The notes: generated from the sequence alone by a model not told the origin. Shown: positions 1 through 8,654, counted from the first letter of the stretch. The stretch is 64,000 bases of DNA from Pedobacter sp. MC2016-05 (GCF_026239735.1 NZ_JAPIVT010000022.1:1-64000), one strand, 5' to 3'. Numbers and translations: made by a program.

Positions 1-50
1 CTATAACGTTAAGTTAATAGCATTGCTGTCTCCACGAACCAGATACAATC

Positions 51-82
51 AAAAAAGCCGATAGCAAAAACTATCGGCTTTA
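51..82 (-). terminator. Rho-independent terminator after araA
   Basis: A perfect 11-bp inverted repeat (arms 54-64 and 71-81, 6-nt loop) lies just past the araA stop codon. Read on the minus strand, the second arm runs straight into a T tract, as in an intrinsic terminator. It marks the 3' end of the arabinose genes. Confidence 0.85.
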
Positions 83-104
83 AGGTTTGAGCGTTTAAAT
101 AATA

Positions 105-1595
105 TTATTTATAGAAAACCTCATTCCAGTGTAATTCATTTCTGAACTGGTTAATTTTGGTATCTGCACCAATGTTCACATATTCTAATCCCGCAATGTT
201 GGCAAAATCCAATAAGTGCTCGGTTGTTAAATTCTGACTGTAAGCCGTATGGTGTGCACCACCAGCATAAATCCAGGCAGCACAGCCTGTTTTCATATCT
301 GGAAGTGGTTTCCAAAGTACACGGGCTACTGGTAAATTAGGTAAGTCATTTTCTACTTCAACAGCGGTTACTTCGTTAACTAACAGGCGGAAACGATTTC
401 CCATATCAATTAAAGATGCATTTAAAGCATCGCCTCCAGCAACATTAAATACCAAACGAGCGGGATCAGCTTTGCCGCCAATTCCCAATGGATGGACTTC
501 TAAACTTGCCTTGCCAGATGCCAAACTTGCATCAACTTCAAGCATGTGCGATCCCAAAACCATTGAATTTGAAGGATCAAAATGGTAGGTGTAATCTTCC
601 ATAAAAGCATTTCCGCCAGCTAAACCAGCGCCCATTACTTTACAAGCACGTACCAAGGCTGCTGTTTTCCAGTCTCCTTCGCCAGCAAATCCATAACCAT
701 CGGCCATTAAACGTTGTGCCGCAATACCCGGAAGCTGGATCATGCCATGCAAATCTTCAAAAGTATCTGAGAAGCCCTTGAAACCGCCATCCTCTAAAAA
801 TTTACGTAAACCCAGTTCAATTTTAGCTGCATCATAAACAGACTGATGTCTGGCACCGCCAGCTTTTAAGTCGGCAGCCATTTCATAAGTTTCTTCGTAT
901 TCCTTTAACAAATTCTGAATAGCATCTTCAGGTATCGCATTAATTACCGATACTAAATCACCTATACCATAGGTGTTTACAGAAAATCCAAACTTCATTT
1001 CAGCTTCCACTTTATCGCCATCGGTTACGGCAACAAAACGCATGTTATCTCCGAAGCGGGCAAATTTTGCACCCTGCCAATCGTTCCAACCAGCAGCGGC
1101 ACGGCACCATGTATCAATTTGTTTTGCAACTTCTTCATCTTGCCAATGGCCAACAACAACTTTACGATCCTTGCGCATTCTGGTTACCATGAAACCAAAC
1201 TCACGGTCGCCGTGTGCACTCTGATTCAGGTTCATGAAATCCATATCAATGGTGCTCCATGGAATGTCGCGGTTAAATTGCGTATGCAAATGCAACAACG
1301 GTTTCTGCAGAACATTTAAACCTCTAATCCACATTTTAGCAGGAGAAAAGGTGTGCATCCAGGTGATTACACCGATACAATTTTTATCGATATTGGCTTG
1401 TTGCAATGTTTCAAAAATCTCTTCAGTGCTTTTTACAATAGGCTTGTAAACAACCGAAACTGAAATATTGCCGTTCTGGTTTAATGAATCAGCAACTTCT
1501 TGTGCATGCGCTGCAACTTGTTTTAAGGTTTCTTCACCGTACAAATGCTGCGTACCTGTGATAAACCAAACCTGTAATTTTTTTAAATCAATCAT
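105..1595 (-). CDS. araA: L-arabinose isomerase
   Basis: Converts L-arabinose to L-ribulose, the first cytoplasmic step of arabinose catabolism. The 496-residue length matches the family (about 500). The expected catalytic and metal-binding residues are present at the numbering known for the E. coli enzyme: Glu306 (in FAGEGDWK), Glu333, His350 and His450. There is no signal peptide, as expected for a cytosolic enzyme. It is the last gene of the araB-araD-araA set and is followed by a clear terminator, but a 389-bp structured gap separates it from araD, so it may have its own promoter or an attenuated supply of transcript. Arabinose released by the GH43/GH51/GH127 enzymes of the PUL further along the window would be its substrate (inference). 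Confidence 0.97.
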   Translation of the reverse strand: MIDLKKLQVWFITGTQHLYGEETLKQVAAHAQEVADSLNQNGNISVSVVYKPIVKSTEEIFETLQQANIDKNCIGVITWMHTFSPAKMWIRGLNVLQKPLLHLHTQFNRDIPWSTIDMDFMNLNQSAHGDREFGFMVTRMRKDRKVVVGHWQDEEVAKQIDTWCRAAAGWNDWQGAKFARFGDNMRFVAVTDGDKVEAEMKFGFSVNTYGIGDLVSVINAIPEDAIQNLLKEYEETYEMAADLKAGGARHQSVYDAAKIELGLRKFLEDGGFKGFSDTFEDLHGMIQLPGIAAQRLMADGYGFAGEGDWKTAALVRACKVMGAGLAGGNAFMEDYTYHFDPSNSMVLGSHMLEVDASLASGKASLEVHPLGIGGKADPARLVFNVAGGDALNASLIDMGNRFRLLVNEVTAVEVENDLPNLPVARVLWKPLPDMKTGCAAWIYAGGAHHTAYSQNLTTEHLLDFANIAGLEYVNIGADTKINQFRNELHWNEVFYK

Positions 1596-1698
1596 TACTA
1601 TATGTTATTTTAATTTTATTCAATTCTCCTCGATCTGTGTCCTCATAGAACAAATGATTTATGATTTCTAGGTGCAGATGAATAGATTTATCATTTTT

Positions 1699-1910
1699 GA
1701 AAAGCAGGCTTCTGTTTCCATCGGTTCCGCTAGTCCTGCTTTTCGTTTTATCCCGATGAACTATCGGGATGCTCACTCCAATCAGGTTTATTTTACTTAG
1801 GTAAAACCTTTTAATCCTAAACCCGACAGTAGCGGCAGCCCCAGCTTTTTCTGCTGGGCTAAAGCAAATGACGGGACTATTGTAACCCGAAACACTACTG
1901 CATTTGCTTT
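1699..1910. repeat. Structured intergenic element with four hairpins
   Basis: The 389-bp gap between araD and araA holds four inverted repeats in a row: 1699-1744 (GAAAAGCAGG/CCTGCTTTTC), 1750-1770 (ATCCCGAT/ATCGGGAT), 1837-1860 (AGCCCCAGC/GCTGGGCT) and 1861-1910 (AAAGCAAATG/CATTTGCTTT). The arrangement looks like a compound REP/MITE-type element rather than a gene. An open frame of about 108 codons crosses it on the minus strand but overlaps the start of araA and has no recognisable protein features. The rest of the gap shows nothing else. Whether the element recurs in the genome cannot be judged from this window. Confidence 0.6.
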
Positions 1911-1984
1911 TCAAATCATTTTCAGAATGAGATTGCCATGAAACTACGAACGCTCAACATTCCGAACTGTCACTCCAAACTCAA

Positions 1985-2683
1985 TTATTGTCCGTAATAA
2001 GCGCCTGCACCGTGCTTTCGCTCATAATGTTTTTCAATTAACGAATCTTTTAACTTCGGCGCTTGTGGATTGATTTGTTGGGTTAACAATGCCATTTGCG
2101 CAACGGCTTCTAAAACAGCGCTGTTATAAACTGCTTTCTCGGCCGTTTTTCCCCAGGTAAAAGGAGCGTGGTTACCCACTAAAATCATCTCCACTTCCTT
2201 ATAACTCAAACCCAAACTTTCGAAATGATTCATAATCTGAAAGCCGGTTTCATATTCGTAGTTGCCTTTTATCATCGCATCGTCCATTGGTGGTGCACAA
2301 GGAATATCAACCGTTAAATGGTCGGCATGGGTAGTTCCATAAATTGGAATTGCCTTTTGCGCTTGTGCCCAGGCTGTTCCATAAGTAGAATGCGTGTGAA
2401 CAATTCCACCTACATCTTCCCAATGTTTATACAACACCGCATGGGTTTTGGTGTCAGATGATGGACGCAAACTTCCTTCAACGGTATTGCCATCGAAATC
2501 AACAATCACCATTTTATCGGCTGATAAATCTTCGTAAGGCACACCGCTCGGTTTAATGGCAAATACACCTTTAGCACGATCAGCGGCACTTACATTTCCG
2601 AAAGTGAACAATACCAAACCCAGTTTAGGCAACTGCATGTTGGCTAAATAAGCCTGTTCCTTTATATCCTGATAGTTGCTCAT
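1985..2683 (-). CDS. araD: L-ribulose-5-phosphate 4-epimerase
   Basis: Converts L-ribulose 5-phosphate to D-xylulose 5-phosphate, the last dedicated step of arabinose catabolism. The 232 residues cover the whole class II aldolase/epimerase fold. Zinc ligands are visible as His96 and His98 (VHTHST) and His172 (GNHAPF), with Asp77 in the SSDTKTH segment, matching the known AraD metal site. The start ATG overlaps the araB stop by 4 bp (ATGA), so the two genes are translationally coupled. Sugar phosphate aldolases such as FucA share the fold, but the araB/araA context makes AraD the clear call. Confidence 0.96.
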   Translation of the reverse strand: MSNYQDIKEQAYLANMQLPKLGLVLFTFGNVSAADRAKGVFAIKPSGVPYEDLSADKMVIVDFDGNTVEGSLRPSSDTKTHAVLYKHWEDVGGIVHTHSTYGTAWAQAQKAIPIYGTTHADHLTVDIPCAPPMDDAMIKGNYEYETGFQIMNHFESLGLSYKEVEMILVGNHAPFTWGKTAEKAVYNSAVLEAVAQMALLTQQINPQAPKLKDSLIEKHYERKHGAGAYYGQ

Positions 2684-4380
2684 GATAAATACGGCTTAAC
2701 ATCTTTTTTATTATAACGCTCCAGGTATCGGCCTAAACCAAGATACTGCTGGTAATGCATGCGGTACATTTTTTGTTTCTTTACATTTGGCTTGTACTCT
2801 TTTTCAAAACCAGTTCCCATAGCAGCCATGGCATCCTCAATGGTTGGATAAATGCCAGCGGCAACAGCTGCAAACATCGCTGCACCCAAAGCACAAGTAT
2901 GTTCGAAACGATGGATTCTGATTGGCATTTCCAAAACATCGGCCATCATTTGCATAATGTATGATGATTTTTTAGCTACACCACCAATGCCGATAATCCC
3001 TTTAACCGGAACGCCTTGTTCTTTAAAACGATCTACTATTGCTTTAGCTCCGAAGCATGTTGCAGCAGCTAAGGCACGGAAGAAACGAGGCGCATCGGTA
3101 CCCAGGCCTAAACCCGTAATGGCGCCTTTAAGCTCCTGATTGGCATCTGGAGTTCTTCTGCCATTCAACCAATCTATTGCTAACTCAGCGTAGTTGTCGT
3201 CTTCAAGTACCTCAGCTTGTTTACTCAAATTAGCAATTATTTTGCCTTCCAATTCTTCTTTCAAAGCAACTGCTGTTGCTTCATCAATAAGTTCAGATTC
3301 AGTTAACAGATGATTTAAAGGCCAGCTGATTAAGTTTTTGAACCATGCGTAAACATCGCCAAAAGCGGATTGACCAGCTTCCAAGCCCGCCATACCTAGA
3401 ATTACGGAGCCATTCACCTGACCACAAATACCATTAATCAGTTTACCATGTAAATCTTGATTTGGGGCAACCAAAATATCACAAGTGCTGGTTCCCATCA
3501 CTTTGCTTAAATAATAGGGTTCAATCTGTCCGCCAACAGCACCCATGTGGGCATCGAAAGCGCCAACACCGATGACTACGTCAGTGCCCAAGCCTAATTT
3601 TTCAGCCCATTCCTCGCTTAAGGTTCCAGCTGAAACATCAGAAGTGTAGGTATCAACAAAAAGCTTTTCTCTAAATCCAGCCAAAAGTGGGTCTAAACTG
3701 CTGAAGAAACTTTCCGGCGGTAATCCGTCAAATTCTTCTGCCCATAAAGCTTTATGTCCGGCAGCGCAGCGACTACGTTTCATCGTTGCCACATCAGTTC
3801 CTCCTGTCAGTAAAAAAGGAATCCAGTCGCAATGTTCCACCCACGATTCTGCGTTTTTTTCGATGGACGAATCAATTCTTAAAATGCGAAGTAGTTTAGA
3901 CCAAAACCATTCTGAAGAATAGATTCCACCAACGTATTTTAAATAGTTTACAGGAAATTTTGTGGCGTGTTCATTAATTTCAGCAGCCTCTTTAACTGCT
4001 GTATGGTCTTTCCAAAGTACAAACATAGCATTTGGATTTTCCTCAAAACCTGGCTTTAATGCAAGGGGAGTACCTGATGCATCAACAGCAACAGGACTTG
4101 ATCCGGTAGTATCAATGGAAATACCCTTAACCAGATGGGCAATATCCACTCCACCGGCTTTTGCCAAACAATCTTTAATGGTGTGGGTTAAACCCTCAAC
4201 ATAATCTAAGGGATGTTGCCTGAATTGATTGATGGATGGCTTACAATATAAACCCTTTTGCCACCGTGGGTATAGAAAAACGGATGCAGAAATTTCTTTT
4301 CCGTTAGCAGTATCTACTAAAACGGACCGAACAGAATCCGTCCCGTAATCAACGCCAATTACATAGTTTGCTGTGCTCAT
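2680..4380 (-). CDS. araB: Ribulokinase (FGGY family)
   Basis: Phosphorylates L-ribulose with ATP to give L-ribulose 5-phosphate. The 566 residues match AraB length. The N-terminal phosphate loop GVDYGTDSVRSVLVD is at about residues 9-23, the catalytic-Asp region GVGAFDAHMG lies mid-protein, and the C-terminal FGGY ATPase segment GIIGIGGVAKKS is present. It is the first gene of the arabinose set and its stop overlaps the araD start. The 175 bp or so upstream are very AT-rich and probably hold the promoter, but no clear -33/-7 pair was found there. No AraR-type regulator or arabinose transporter gene lies next to it. Confidence 0.96.
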   Translation of the reverse strand: MSTANYVIGVDYGTDSVRSVLVDTANGKEISASVFLYPRWQKGLYCKPSINQFRQHPLDYVEGLTHTIKDCLAKAGGVDIAHLVKGISIDTTGSSPVAVDASGTPLALKPGFEENPNAMFVLWKDHTAVKEAAEINEHATKFPVNYLKYVGGIYSSEWFWSKLLRILRIDSSIEKNAESWVEHCDWIPFLLTGGTDVATMKRSRCAAGHKALWAEEFDGLPPESFFSSLDPLLAGFREKLFVDTYTSDVSAGTLSEEWAEKLGLGTDVVIGVGAFDAHMGAVGGQIEPYYLSKVMGTSTCDILVAPNQDLHGKLINGICGQVNGSVILGMAGLEAGQSAFGDVYAWFKNLISWPLNHLLTESELIDEATAVALKEELEGKIIANLSKQAEVLEDDNYAELAIDWLNGRRTPDANQELKGAITGLGLGTDAPRFFRALAAATCFGAKAIVDRFKEQGVPVKGIIGIGGVAKKSSYIMQMMADVLEMPIRIHRFEHTCALGAAMFAAVAAGIYPTIEDAMAAMGTGFEKEYKPNVKKQKMYRMHYQQYLGLGRYLERYNKKDVKPYLS

Positions 4381-4547
4381 AACAATAAATAATCGTCAAA
4401 TTAACGTTTATTTATCTAAACTAAAAAATTTTAAACATTTTTTTAATCCACAATTAAGCAGCAAGCTTATTTGCAGGCGTTTAAGTGACTTTTGGTTTTA
4501 AACAAGTAAAATCTGTTAAATTAATTTTAATATTGCTTTTACATGCG

Positions 4548-4573
4548 AAAGCCCTGCTATGCTGCAAGGCTTT
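4548..4573 (-). terminator. Hairpin after the CDGSH gene, possible terminator
   Basis: Arms AAAGCCCTGC (4548-4557) and GCAAGGCTTT (4564-4573) pair with one mismatch, which becomes a G-U wobble in the minus-strand transcript. It sits about 20 bp past the stop of the CDGSH gene and upstream of araB. The T tract is weak on the minus side and better on the plus side, so the assignment is moderate. Confidence 0.45.
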
Positions 4574-4592
4574 TTAGTATTGTGTTTCAAAA

Positions 4593-4817
4593 TTATACCT
4601 TTTTTGGAGGAAGATCGAATGCTATAGCTTCATGTTCAAAATGACCATTATGTGCGCCATCGCAAAAAGGTTTGTTCTTTGATAATCCGCAACGGCAAAT
4701 TGAAAGAACTTCTCTGCCTTGTAAACCATAAGCATTGCCGTTTCTATCTACAATTTCAAAATCACCTTCAATTTTCACTGATCCGTTATTGTTGATCGTT
4801 AGTTTTGTTTTTGACAT
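4593..4817 (-). CDS. CDGSH-type iron-sulfur protein
   Basis: Small protein of 74 residues from the ATG at 4817. It carries the CDGSH signature CRCGLSKNKPFCDGAH, with three Cys and one His that bind a 2Fe-2S cluster. These proteins are small electron-transfer or redox/iron proteins of the mitoNEET family. The frame stays open to a TTG at 4841, but that TTG is the end of a good -7 box (TAATTTTG), so the ATG start giving MSKTKLT is preferred. The biological partner is unknown. It is transcribed in the same direction as the ara genes but a hairpin separates them, so it is probably its own unit. Confidence 0.9.
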   Translation of the reverse strand: MSKTKLTINNNGSVKIEGDFEIVDRNGNAYGLQGREVLSICRCGLSKNKPFCDGAHNGHFEHEAIAFDLPPKKV

Positions 4818-4838
4818 AAATGTTTTGTTAGTATGCTG

Positions 4839-4846
4839 CAAAATTA
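4839..4846 (-). promoter_or_regulatory. -7 box (TAnnTTTG) of the CDGSH gene
   Basis: On the minus strand the sequence TAATTTTG matches the Bacteroidota -7 consensus TAnnTTTG and lies about 21 bp before the ATG at 4817, giving a very short leader. No convincing TTTG -33 box was found at the usual distance. Confidence 0.35.
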
Positions 4847-5039
4847 ACTTAAACAGAATTGATTTACCATATTAGTTTACAGTTTAGAATTGTTCCGCGT
4901 AGGCATTGCTGTTTTACAAATACCAATTGAAGGATGGCGAATAATTAAAACCTGCTGGCGGATATTCATTAAAGGAAATTTTTGCCTTAGTTAATCGTAT
5001 TATTAAACAAATTCTCTTTAAATACCTTTAATTCGATAT

Positions 5040-5345
5040 ATGAAAGAAGTGTTTGGTAAGCGATTTATTTTTATGGTGCTGGCTGGCGCAATACTTCTGG
5101 CTTTCTTCTTCCTCTCTTTATTTGACAAAGGGGAAAGTGGGAATAGCGGCATGTCACTCAAGTTGCAAAAGTTTATACCTTTTGTTGCTTTTTTTGTTTT
5201 AGAAGCTTTTTTGTTAATTCAAGCTTTGTATTTTTTTGCCAAACGGAGAATTAGTTTTGGACTGCAAAATATTTATGCATCAGCTTTACTTGGAGTACTG
5301 TTTTTCTTGATTATGTATATCGAACACACATTTATTACATCTTAA
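5040..5345 (+). CDS. Small membrane protein, three predicted helices
   Basis: Function not recognised. The 101-residue protein has three hydrophobic stretches at about residues 9-27, 47-68 and 79-98, with short charged loops between them, so it should be an inner-membrane protein. It is the first gene of the long plus-strand run of small envelope proteins and ends 4 bp before the next start, which suggests co-transcription. The sequence TACCTTTA, close to a -7 box, lies only 8-15 bp before the ATG, so a nearly leaderless transcript is possible, but this is weak evidence. Confidence 0.7.
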   Translation: MKEVFGKRFIFMVLAGAILLAFFFLSLFDKGESGNSGMSLKLQKFIPFVAFFVLEAFLLIQALYFFAKRRISFGLQNIYASALLGVLFFLIMYIEHTFITS

Positions 5346-5349
5346 GAAC

Positions 5350-5778
5350 ATGAAATTTCTAATGTCCTGTACCTGTTGTTTTTTATTTTTCACTATTGGC
5401 TTCGCACAGGAAGTGAAAACAACCTTTTATACCGGTAGAGTTAATAACCGATCGGTTAGATTGTATTTGAAAGAGGAGGAAAATGCTTGTGGGGCAAGCC
5501 TGTTGTATTCTGGCATTTATCAATATGGAAATGGCAAAAACTGGATCGAATTACTGATTCAAAGTGATGAGAAAGGTCGTTTCGCGATGACAGAATATCG
5601 GTTTACGGGTATTTTAATCTTGAAAAAAACTCCTGGTGGTTTGGAAGGGATTTGGATTAGTCCTGACGGTAAAACACAATTAAAAGTTGTACTGAAGAGA
5701 CAAGCATTATCGCCTAAGTTGAAGGAAGAACTGGAAGATGGTTTTGAACGAACGCACTATGAGAATTATGATTGTTAA
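5350..5778 (+). CDS. Secreted protein of unknown function
   Basis: No known family recognised. The 142-residue product begins with a signal peptide of about 20 residues (hydrophobic core CCFLFFTIGFA, cleavage near FAQ) and continues as a small beta-rich domain. The C-terminus ends in YENYDC, so a Cys is the last residue. A degenerate copy of the 3' end of this gene is found at about 7619-7743, where KTQLKV and the ERT...NYDC tail are still readable, showing that the gene was once duplicated nearby. It follows the membrane protein gene with a 4-bp gap and likely shares its transcript. Confidence 0.72.
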   Translation: MKFLMSCTCCFLFFTIGFAQEVKTTFYTGRVNNRSVRLYLKEEENACGASLLYSGIYQYGNGKNWIELLIQSDEKGRFAMTEYRFTGILILKKTPGGLEGIWISPDGKTQLKVVLKRQALSPKLKEELEDGFERTHYENYDC

Positions 5779-5837
5779 AACACACCGGTTAGATCTTCCT
5801 GTATGCATCATTTCTCAATTTTACTAATCAATAAAAG

Positions 5838-7595
5838 ATGTTTAAACGCCTCATTAAATTTTTCATTCTCTTAATACTTGGTATACAGAGTATTCATGCA
5901 CAGGTTAACATTCTGGAAGATAACAAAGTACTCCTCAGTAAACTTGCACAATTTGCATATGTTGGTAAATTGGATAGCAATTTCATCAAATACAAAGCCG
6001 AAAGTGGCTCTGGTTATGGCATTGCATCTCGAAAAACAGGAGCAGTAATCTTAGCTGCAGAAAAAAATAATAGCTATTCAATAGCCTCCTACGGTAAATA
6101 CCTTGCCATAGGAAAGCGTAGTAGTTTGGGAAACGAGTTATTCGGTTTAATCGATGACAAGGGAAAAGTTACTCTCGACTTTAAATATGATTTGATAGGC
6201 AACTTTTTAGTTCCCATGCCCGATAGTTTAGTGATTGTGCAAGTGGGAAATAAGTTTGGGGTTTTTAACACGAAGACTGCACTTTTATCACCGATAATTT
6301 ACGACAACACAAACAATGTGTTAAACGACTATGATGCCAGTCGTAATGGCACTTCGAGTAAAGCGGCCAAAAATATTTACAGCCAATTAGGCTTAGATGG
6401 TTTTTATATTCTACCAGTTAGCGTAGACTATATCGAGCCCAATGCAAAAATTATTGTAAACGATAACTTTGCGTATCTGGTGAACAAAAAGGGCGATAAA
6501 ATATCAAAAAACTATGATTACGATTTAGAGTCTTTTTATAAGGCACATCCTTATGAATTTTATTTAGGAGCTGTGAAAGATACTGGAAGTACAAATCCAG
6601 AGGCTCGAAAATTATTTCTTATTAATGGTCTTGGCCAGGAAGTTGCCGAAATTTCATCTCATCGAAATAGTGGCAATCGCTACCTTATCGATTTGATCCC
6701 CAAGAGAAGCTATTATTTCATCAATACAAAAAAAACAATCACCATTCCTGATGGTTTTAAGAAATTTGTTGAGCTGTATTTGGCTGAGGGTTTTATCGGT
6801 TTTGTTAACTTAAAAACCAAACAAAAATTATTCGTTGATAAATACGGAAATCAACTCACTATTGGCGAACCGCCAGTGCCAAAAGAAGCCATTTTAACTC
6901 AGCAATTAAGTGATACAGAAATCAACGATTTTAAGAAGTTGGTTACAGGCCAGCTGTATTTAGGGCGTGTTACTAAATATCAATACGCCAACACCGGCAA
7001 ACTGTTTAAAGAAACCGGTTTCAATTATGAAGGTTCTGACCAGCCCATACTAGGATGGGAAGACACTTACTATTATGATAACAATAATAAGGTAAAAAGG
7101 ATCACGAGATATCATGGTGTTGATGAACCATTTGATTTGGATCTAAATGAAGCAGCTCCTGCGGTAAAAAAAGTATATAACGCTAAAAAACAATTGGTAA
7201 GTACCATCAGTACAATTGGAGAAACAAAATATGAAGAACGATTTACCTACGATAATTTTGGCAATGTAAAAGAAACAACCAAGTGGTATGATGGAAAGTT
7301 GATTTCTAAAAGTATGTTTAAATACAATGGTAAAAAACAGGTTTTAGCTGAGGAGGTTTTTCGCGATGGTAAACATGATTACACCTACACCACTAGTTAC
7401 GATAAGCAAGACCGAAAAATAAAATACGATATGATTGACAGCCGAGGAATAAGTACAAGCATTTGGTTTTACAGATACAATAGTAAAGGTAAATTGCAGT
7501 ATAAGATTGATTTGTATGGGATGCCCGAAGAGAAAAAAATGGAAGTAATGGAGGCTGCGCCACCATTGCCGCCAGCACCGAAAAAGGGAAAATAA
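5838..7595 (+). CDS. Secreted repeat protein, WG-like then YD-like repeats
   Basis: A 585-residue protein with a signal peptide (about 21 residues, ending IHAQ). Residues about 50-330 hold loosely spaced WG-type repeats, for example GYGIASRKTG, FGLIDDKGKV and FAYLVNKKGD. The C-terminal third holds YD/RHS-like repeats such as YYYDNNNKVKRI, FTYDNFGNVKET and YRYNSKGKLQYK. The tail is Pro/Lys-rich (PPLPPAPKKGK). Both repeat types build extended beta structures and are often found in surface or secreted proteins. No toxin domain or RHS core shell is visible and the repeat part is too short for a full Rhs protein. Role unknown; an envelope or surface-binding protein is the most likely guess. Confidence 0.65.
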   Translation: MFKRLIKFFILLILGIQSIHAQVNILEDNKVLLSKLAQFAYVGKLDSNFIKYKAESGSGYGIASRKTGAVILAAEKNNSYSIASYGKYLAIGKRSSLGNELFGLIDDKGKVTLDFKYDLIGNFLVPMPDSLVIVQVGNKFGVFNTKTALLSPIIYDNTNNVLNDYDASRNGTSSKAAKNIYSQLGLDGFYILPVSVDYIEPNAKIIVNDNFAYLVNKKGDKISKNYDYDLESFYKAHPYEFYLGAVKDTGSTNPEARKLFLINGLGQEVAEISSHRNSGNRYLIDLIPKRSYYFINTKKTITIPDGFKKFVELYLAEGFIGFVNLKTKQKLFVDKYGNQLTIGEPPVPKEAILTQQLSDTEINDFKKLVTGQLYLGRVTKYQYANTGKLFKETGFNYEGSDQPILGWEDTYYYDNNNKVKRITRYHGVDEPFDLDLNEAAPAVKKVYNAKKQLVSTISTIGETKYEERFTYDNFGNVKETTKWYDGKLISKSMFKYNGKKQVLAEEVFRDGKHDYTYTTSYDKQDRKIKYDMIDSRGISTSIWFYRYNSKGKLQYKIDLYGMPEEKKMEVMEAAPPLPPAPKKGK

Positions 7596-7618
7596 TTCAA
7601 AAGGAGCATGATTAAGTG

Positions 7619-7743
7619 ATGATCACCGACTAGAAAAAAACGCAGTTGAAAGTTTGGCGCCAAAAACATTAGCGGACACCAAAATTAAAAGAAGAGTTGT
7701 AGGATGTCCTGGGACGAACGCACAATAAAAAATTACGATTGTA
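7619..7743 (+). pseudogene. Degenerate 3' fragment of a paralogue of the 5350 gene
   Basis: Nucleotides here align with the last 110 bp or so of the secreted protein gene at 5350-5778. Codons 7637-7654 still read KTQLKV exactly, and 7711-7743 reads DERTIKNYDC in another frame, matching the FERTHYENYDC end of that gene. Stops and indels lie between the two parts, so it is not translatable. The 5' part is missing or unrecognisable. It shows a past tandem duplication that has decayed. Confidence 0.7.
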
Positions 7744-7759
7744 AACTAAACTACCATTT

Positions 7760-8335
7760 ATGAAGAAATTTATCTTCGCAAATCTTATGCTTCTTGTCTT
7801 GCTTGGTTGCAATGGAGAATCACAGGAAAAAACGCAAGCCGATAAAATGAAGGAAATTATTGCGGCAAACAGAGCTGATGTCGATTTGCTGCTCGGCAGT
7901 AGTCCGAAAAAATTTTCGGCAAAAACGGTTGATGGAAGCACATTCAATTCTGCAGAGCATGATGGTAAGTACTGGATTGTATTTGTTTATCAAAATAGCT
8001 ACCTCAAAAAATCAGAAAGTTATGATCTGGTAGCTGAACTAAACGCACTGCACCAAAAATATGGCAATCAGTTTCCAATGGTTGGAATTGTGAATGGGTT
8101 TTCTGATGATGCTGCAACTATGACGAAAAGTATTGCGGACGCTAAATTCAGTTTCAAACAAATTGACAATACACAGGGACCAGGAAAAGATGAGGCAATT
8201 AAAGAGAATGTTTATTGCACACCGGCAAAAATTCTGATTGATCCGAAAGGAAAAGTAGTTTACAACGGGTGTGGCGGGAAGACAGAAACCTTTGATGTTT
8301 TGCTTGATAGTTTGGTTCAATCAAAGAAACTTTAA
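7760..8335 (+). CDS. Thioredoxin-fold lipoprotein without a CxxC motif
   Basis: A 191-residue lipoprotein (lipobox LLGC) whose body resembles the TlpA/AhpC-TSA thioredoxin-like fold. It contains a PKKFSAKTVDG lead-in, then GKYWIVFVYQNSYLKKS, where the redox CxxC would normally sit after the FVY strand. It also has YCTPAKILIDPKGKVVYNG, which supplies the usual cis-proline and the IDPKG strand. The CxxC position reads NSYL, so ordinary disulfide chemistry is unlikely, although other Cys residues occur near the C-terminus. It may be a binding or structural member of the family. It starts just after the degenerate fragment and continues the plus-strand array. Confidence 0.6.
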   Translation: MKKFIFANLMLLVLLGCNGESQEKTQADKMKEIIAANRADVDLLLGSSPKKFSAKTVDGSTFNSAEHDGKYWIVFVYQNSYLKKSESYDLVAELNALHQKYGNQFPMVGIVNGFSDDAATMTKSIADAKFSFKQIDNTQGPGKDEAIKENVYCTPAKILIDPKGKVVYNGCGGKTETFDVLLDSLVQSKKL

Positions 8336-8346
8336 TTTCCATTTTT

Positions 8347-8650
8347 ATGGAACAGAATGAACTCGAATTAAATAAAACGAAAAATAGTAACCTTAGTATT
8401 GCATTAATTTTTGCAAATTTTTCCTTGTTAGTGGCTTTTGCTTTCAGCGGAGGCGAAGAAGGAAAAGAGCTAGGCTTTGGTGTTTTGGGGATTGGTATCT
8501 TGTTTTTGTTAGGTGGCTAATGCATTTAGCTATCACGGAAAAGGTTACAGAATTGGTAAATGGCAATTTGGCATTGCGCTAATCATCGCTATTGTATTTT
8601 TTGGATTATTGTGGTATTCATGGCAACTAAGTAAGGGCTTTAACCATTAA
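8347..8650 (+). pseudogene. Small membrane protein gene broken by a frameshift
   Basis: The ATG at 8347 starts a frame that reads MEQNELELNK and a first hydrophobic segment, then a second one (FGVLGIGILFLLGG), and stops at 8518-8520. The next frame continues without a break from about 8513 (VANAFSYHGKGYRIGKWQ) through a third helix (FGIALIIAIVFFGLLWY) to a stop at 8648-8650. Joined, they give a protein of about 100 residues with three helices, so a single 1-nt insertion near the TTTTT run at about 8502-8510 best explains the sequence. A sequencing error is possible. Function unknown. Confidence 0.65.
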
Positions 8651-8654
8651 TCGC

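Noticed and set aside
1588..1914. Open frame of about 108 codons on the minus strand between araD and araA
   Set aside because: It runs through four hairpins, overlaps the araA start, and the translation has no protein-like features.
5838..7595. Rhs/YD polymorphic toxin
   Set aside because: The YD-like part is short and there is no RHS core motif, toxin tip or immunity gene directly after it.
8347..8650. Programmed ribosomal frameshift at the TTTTT run
   Set aside because: No slippery heptamer with a downstream structure was evident, and other genes nearby are broken in similar ways, so decay or error is more likely.
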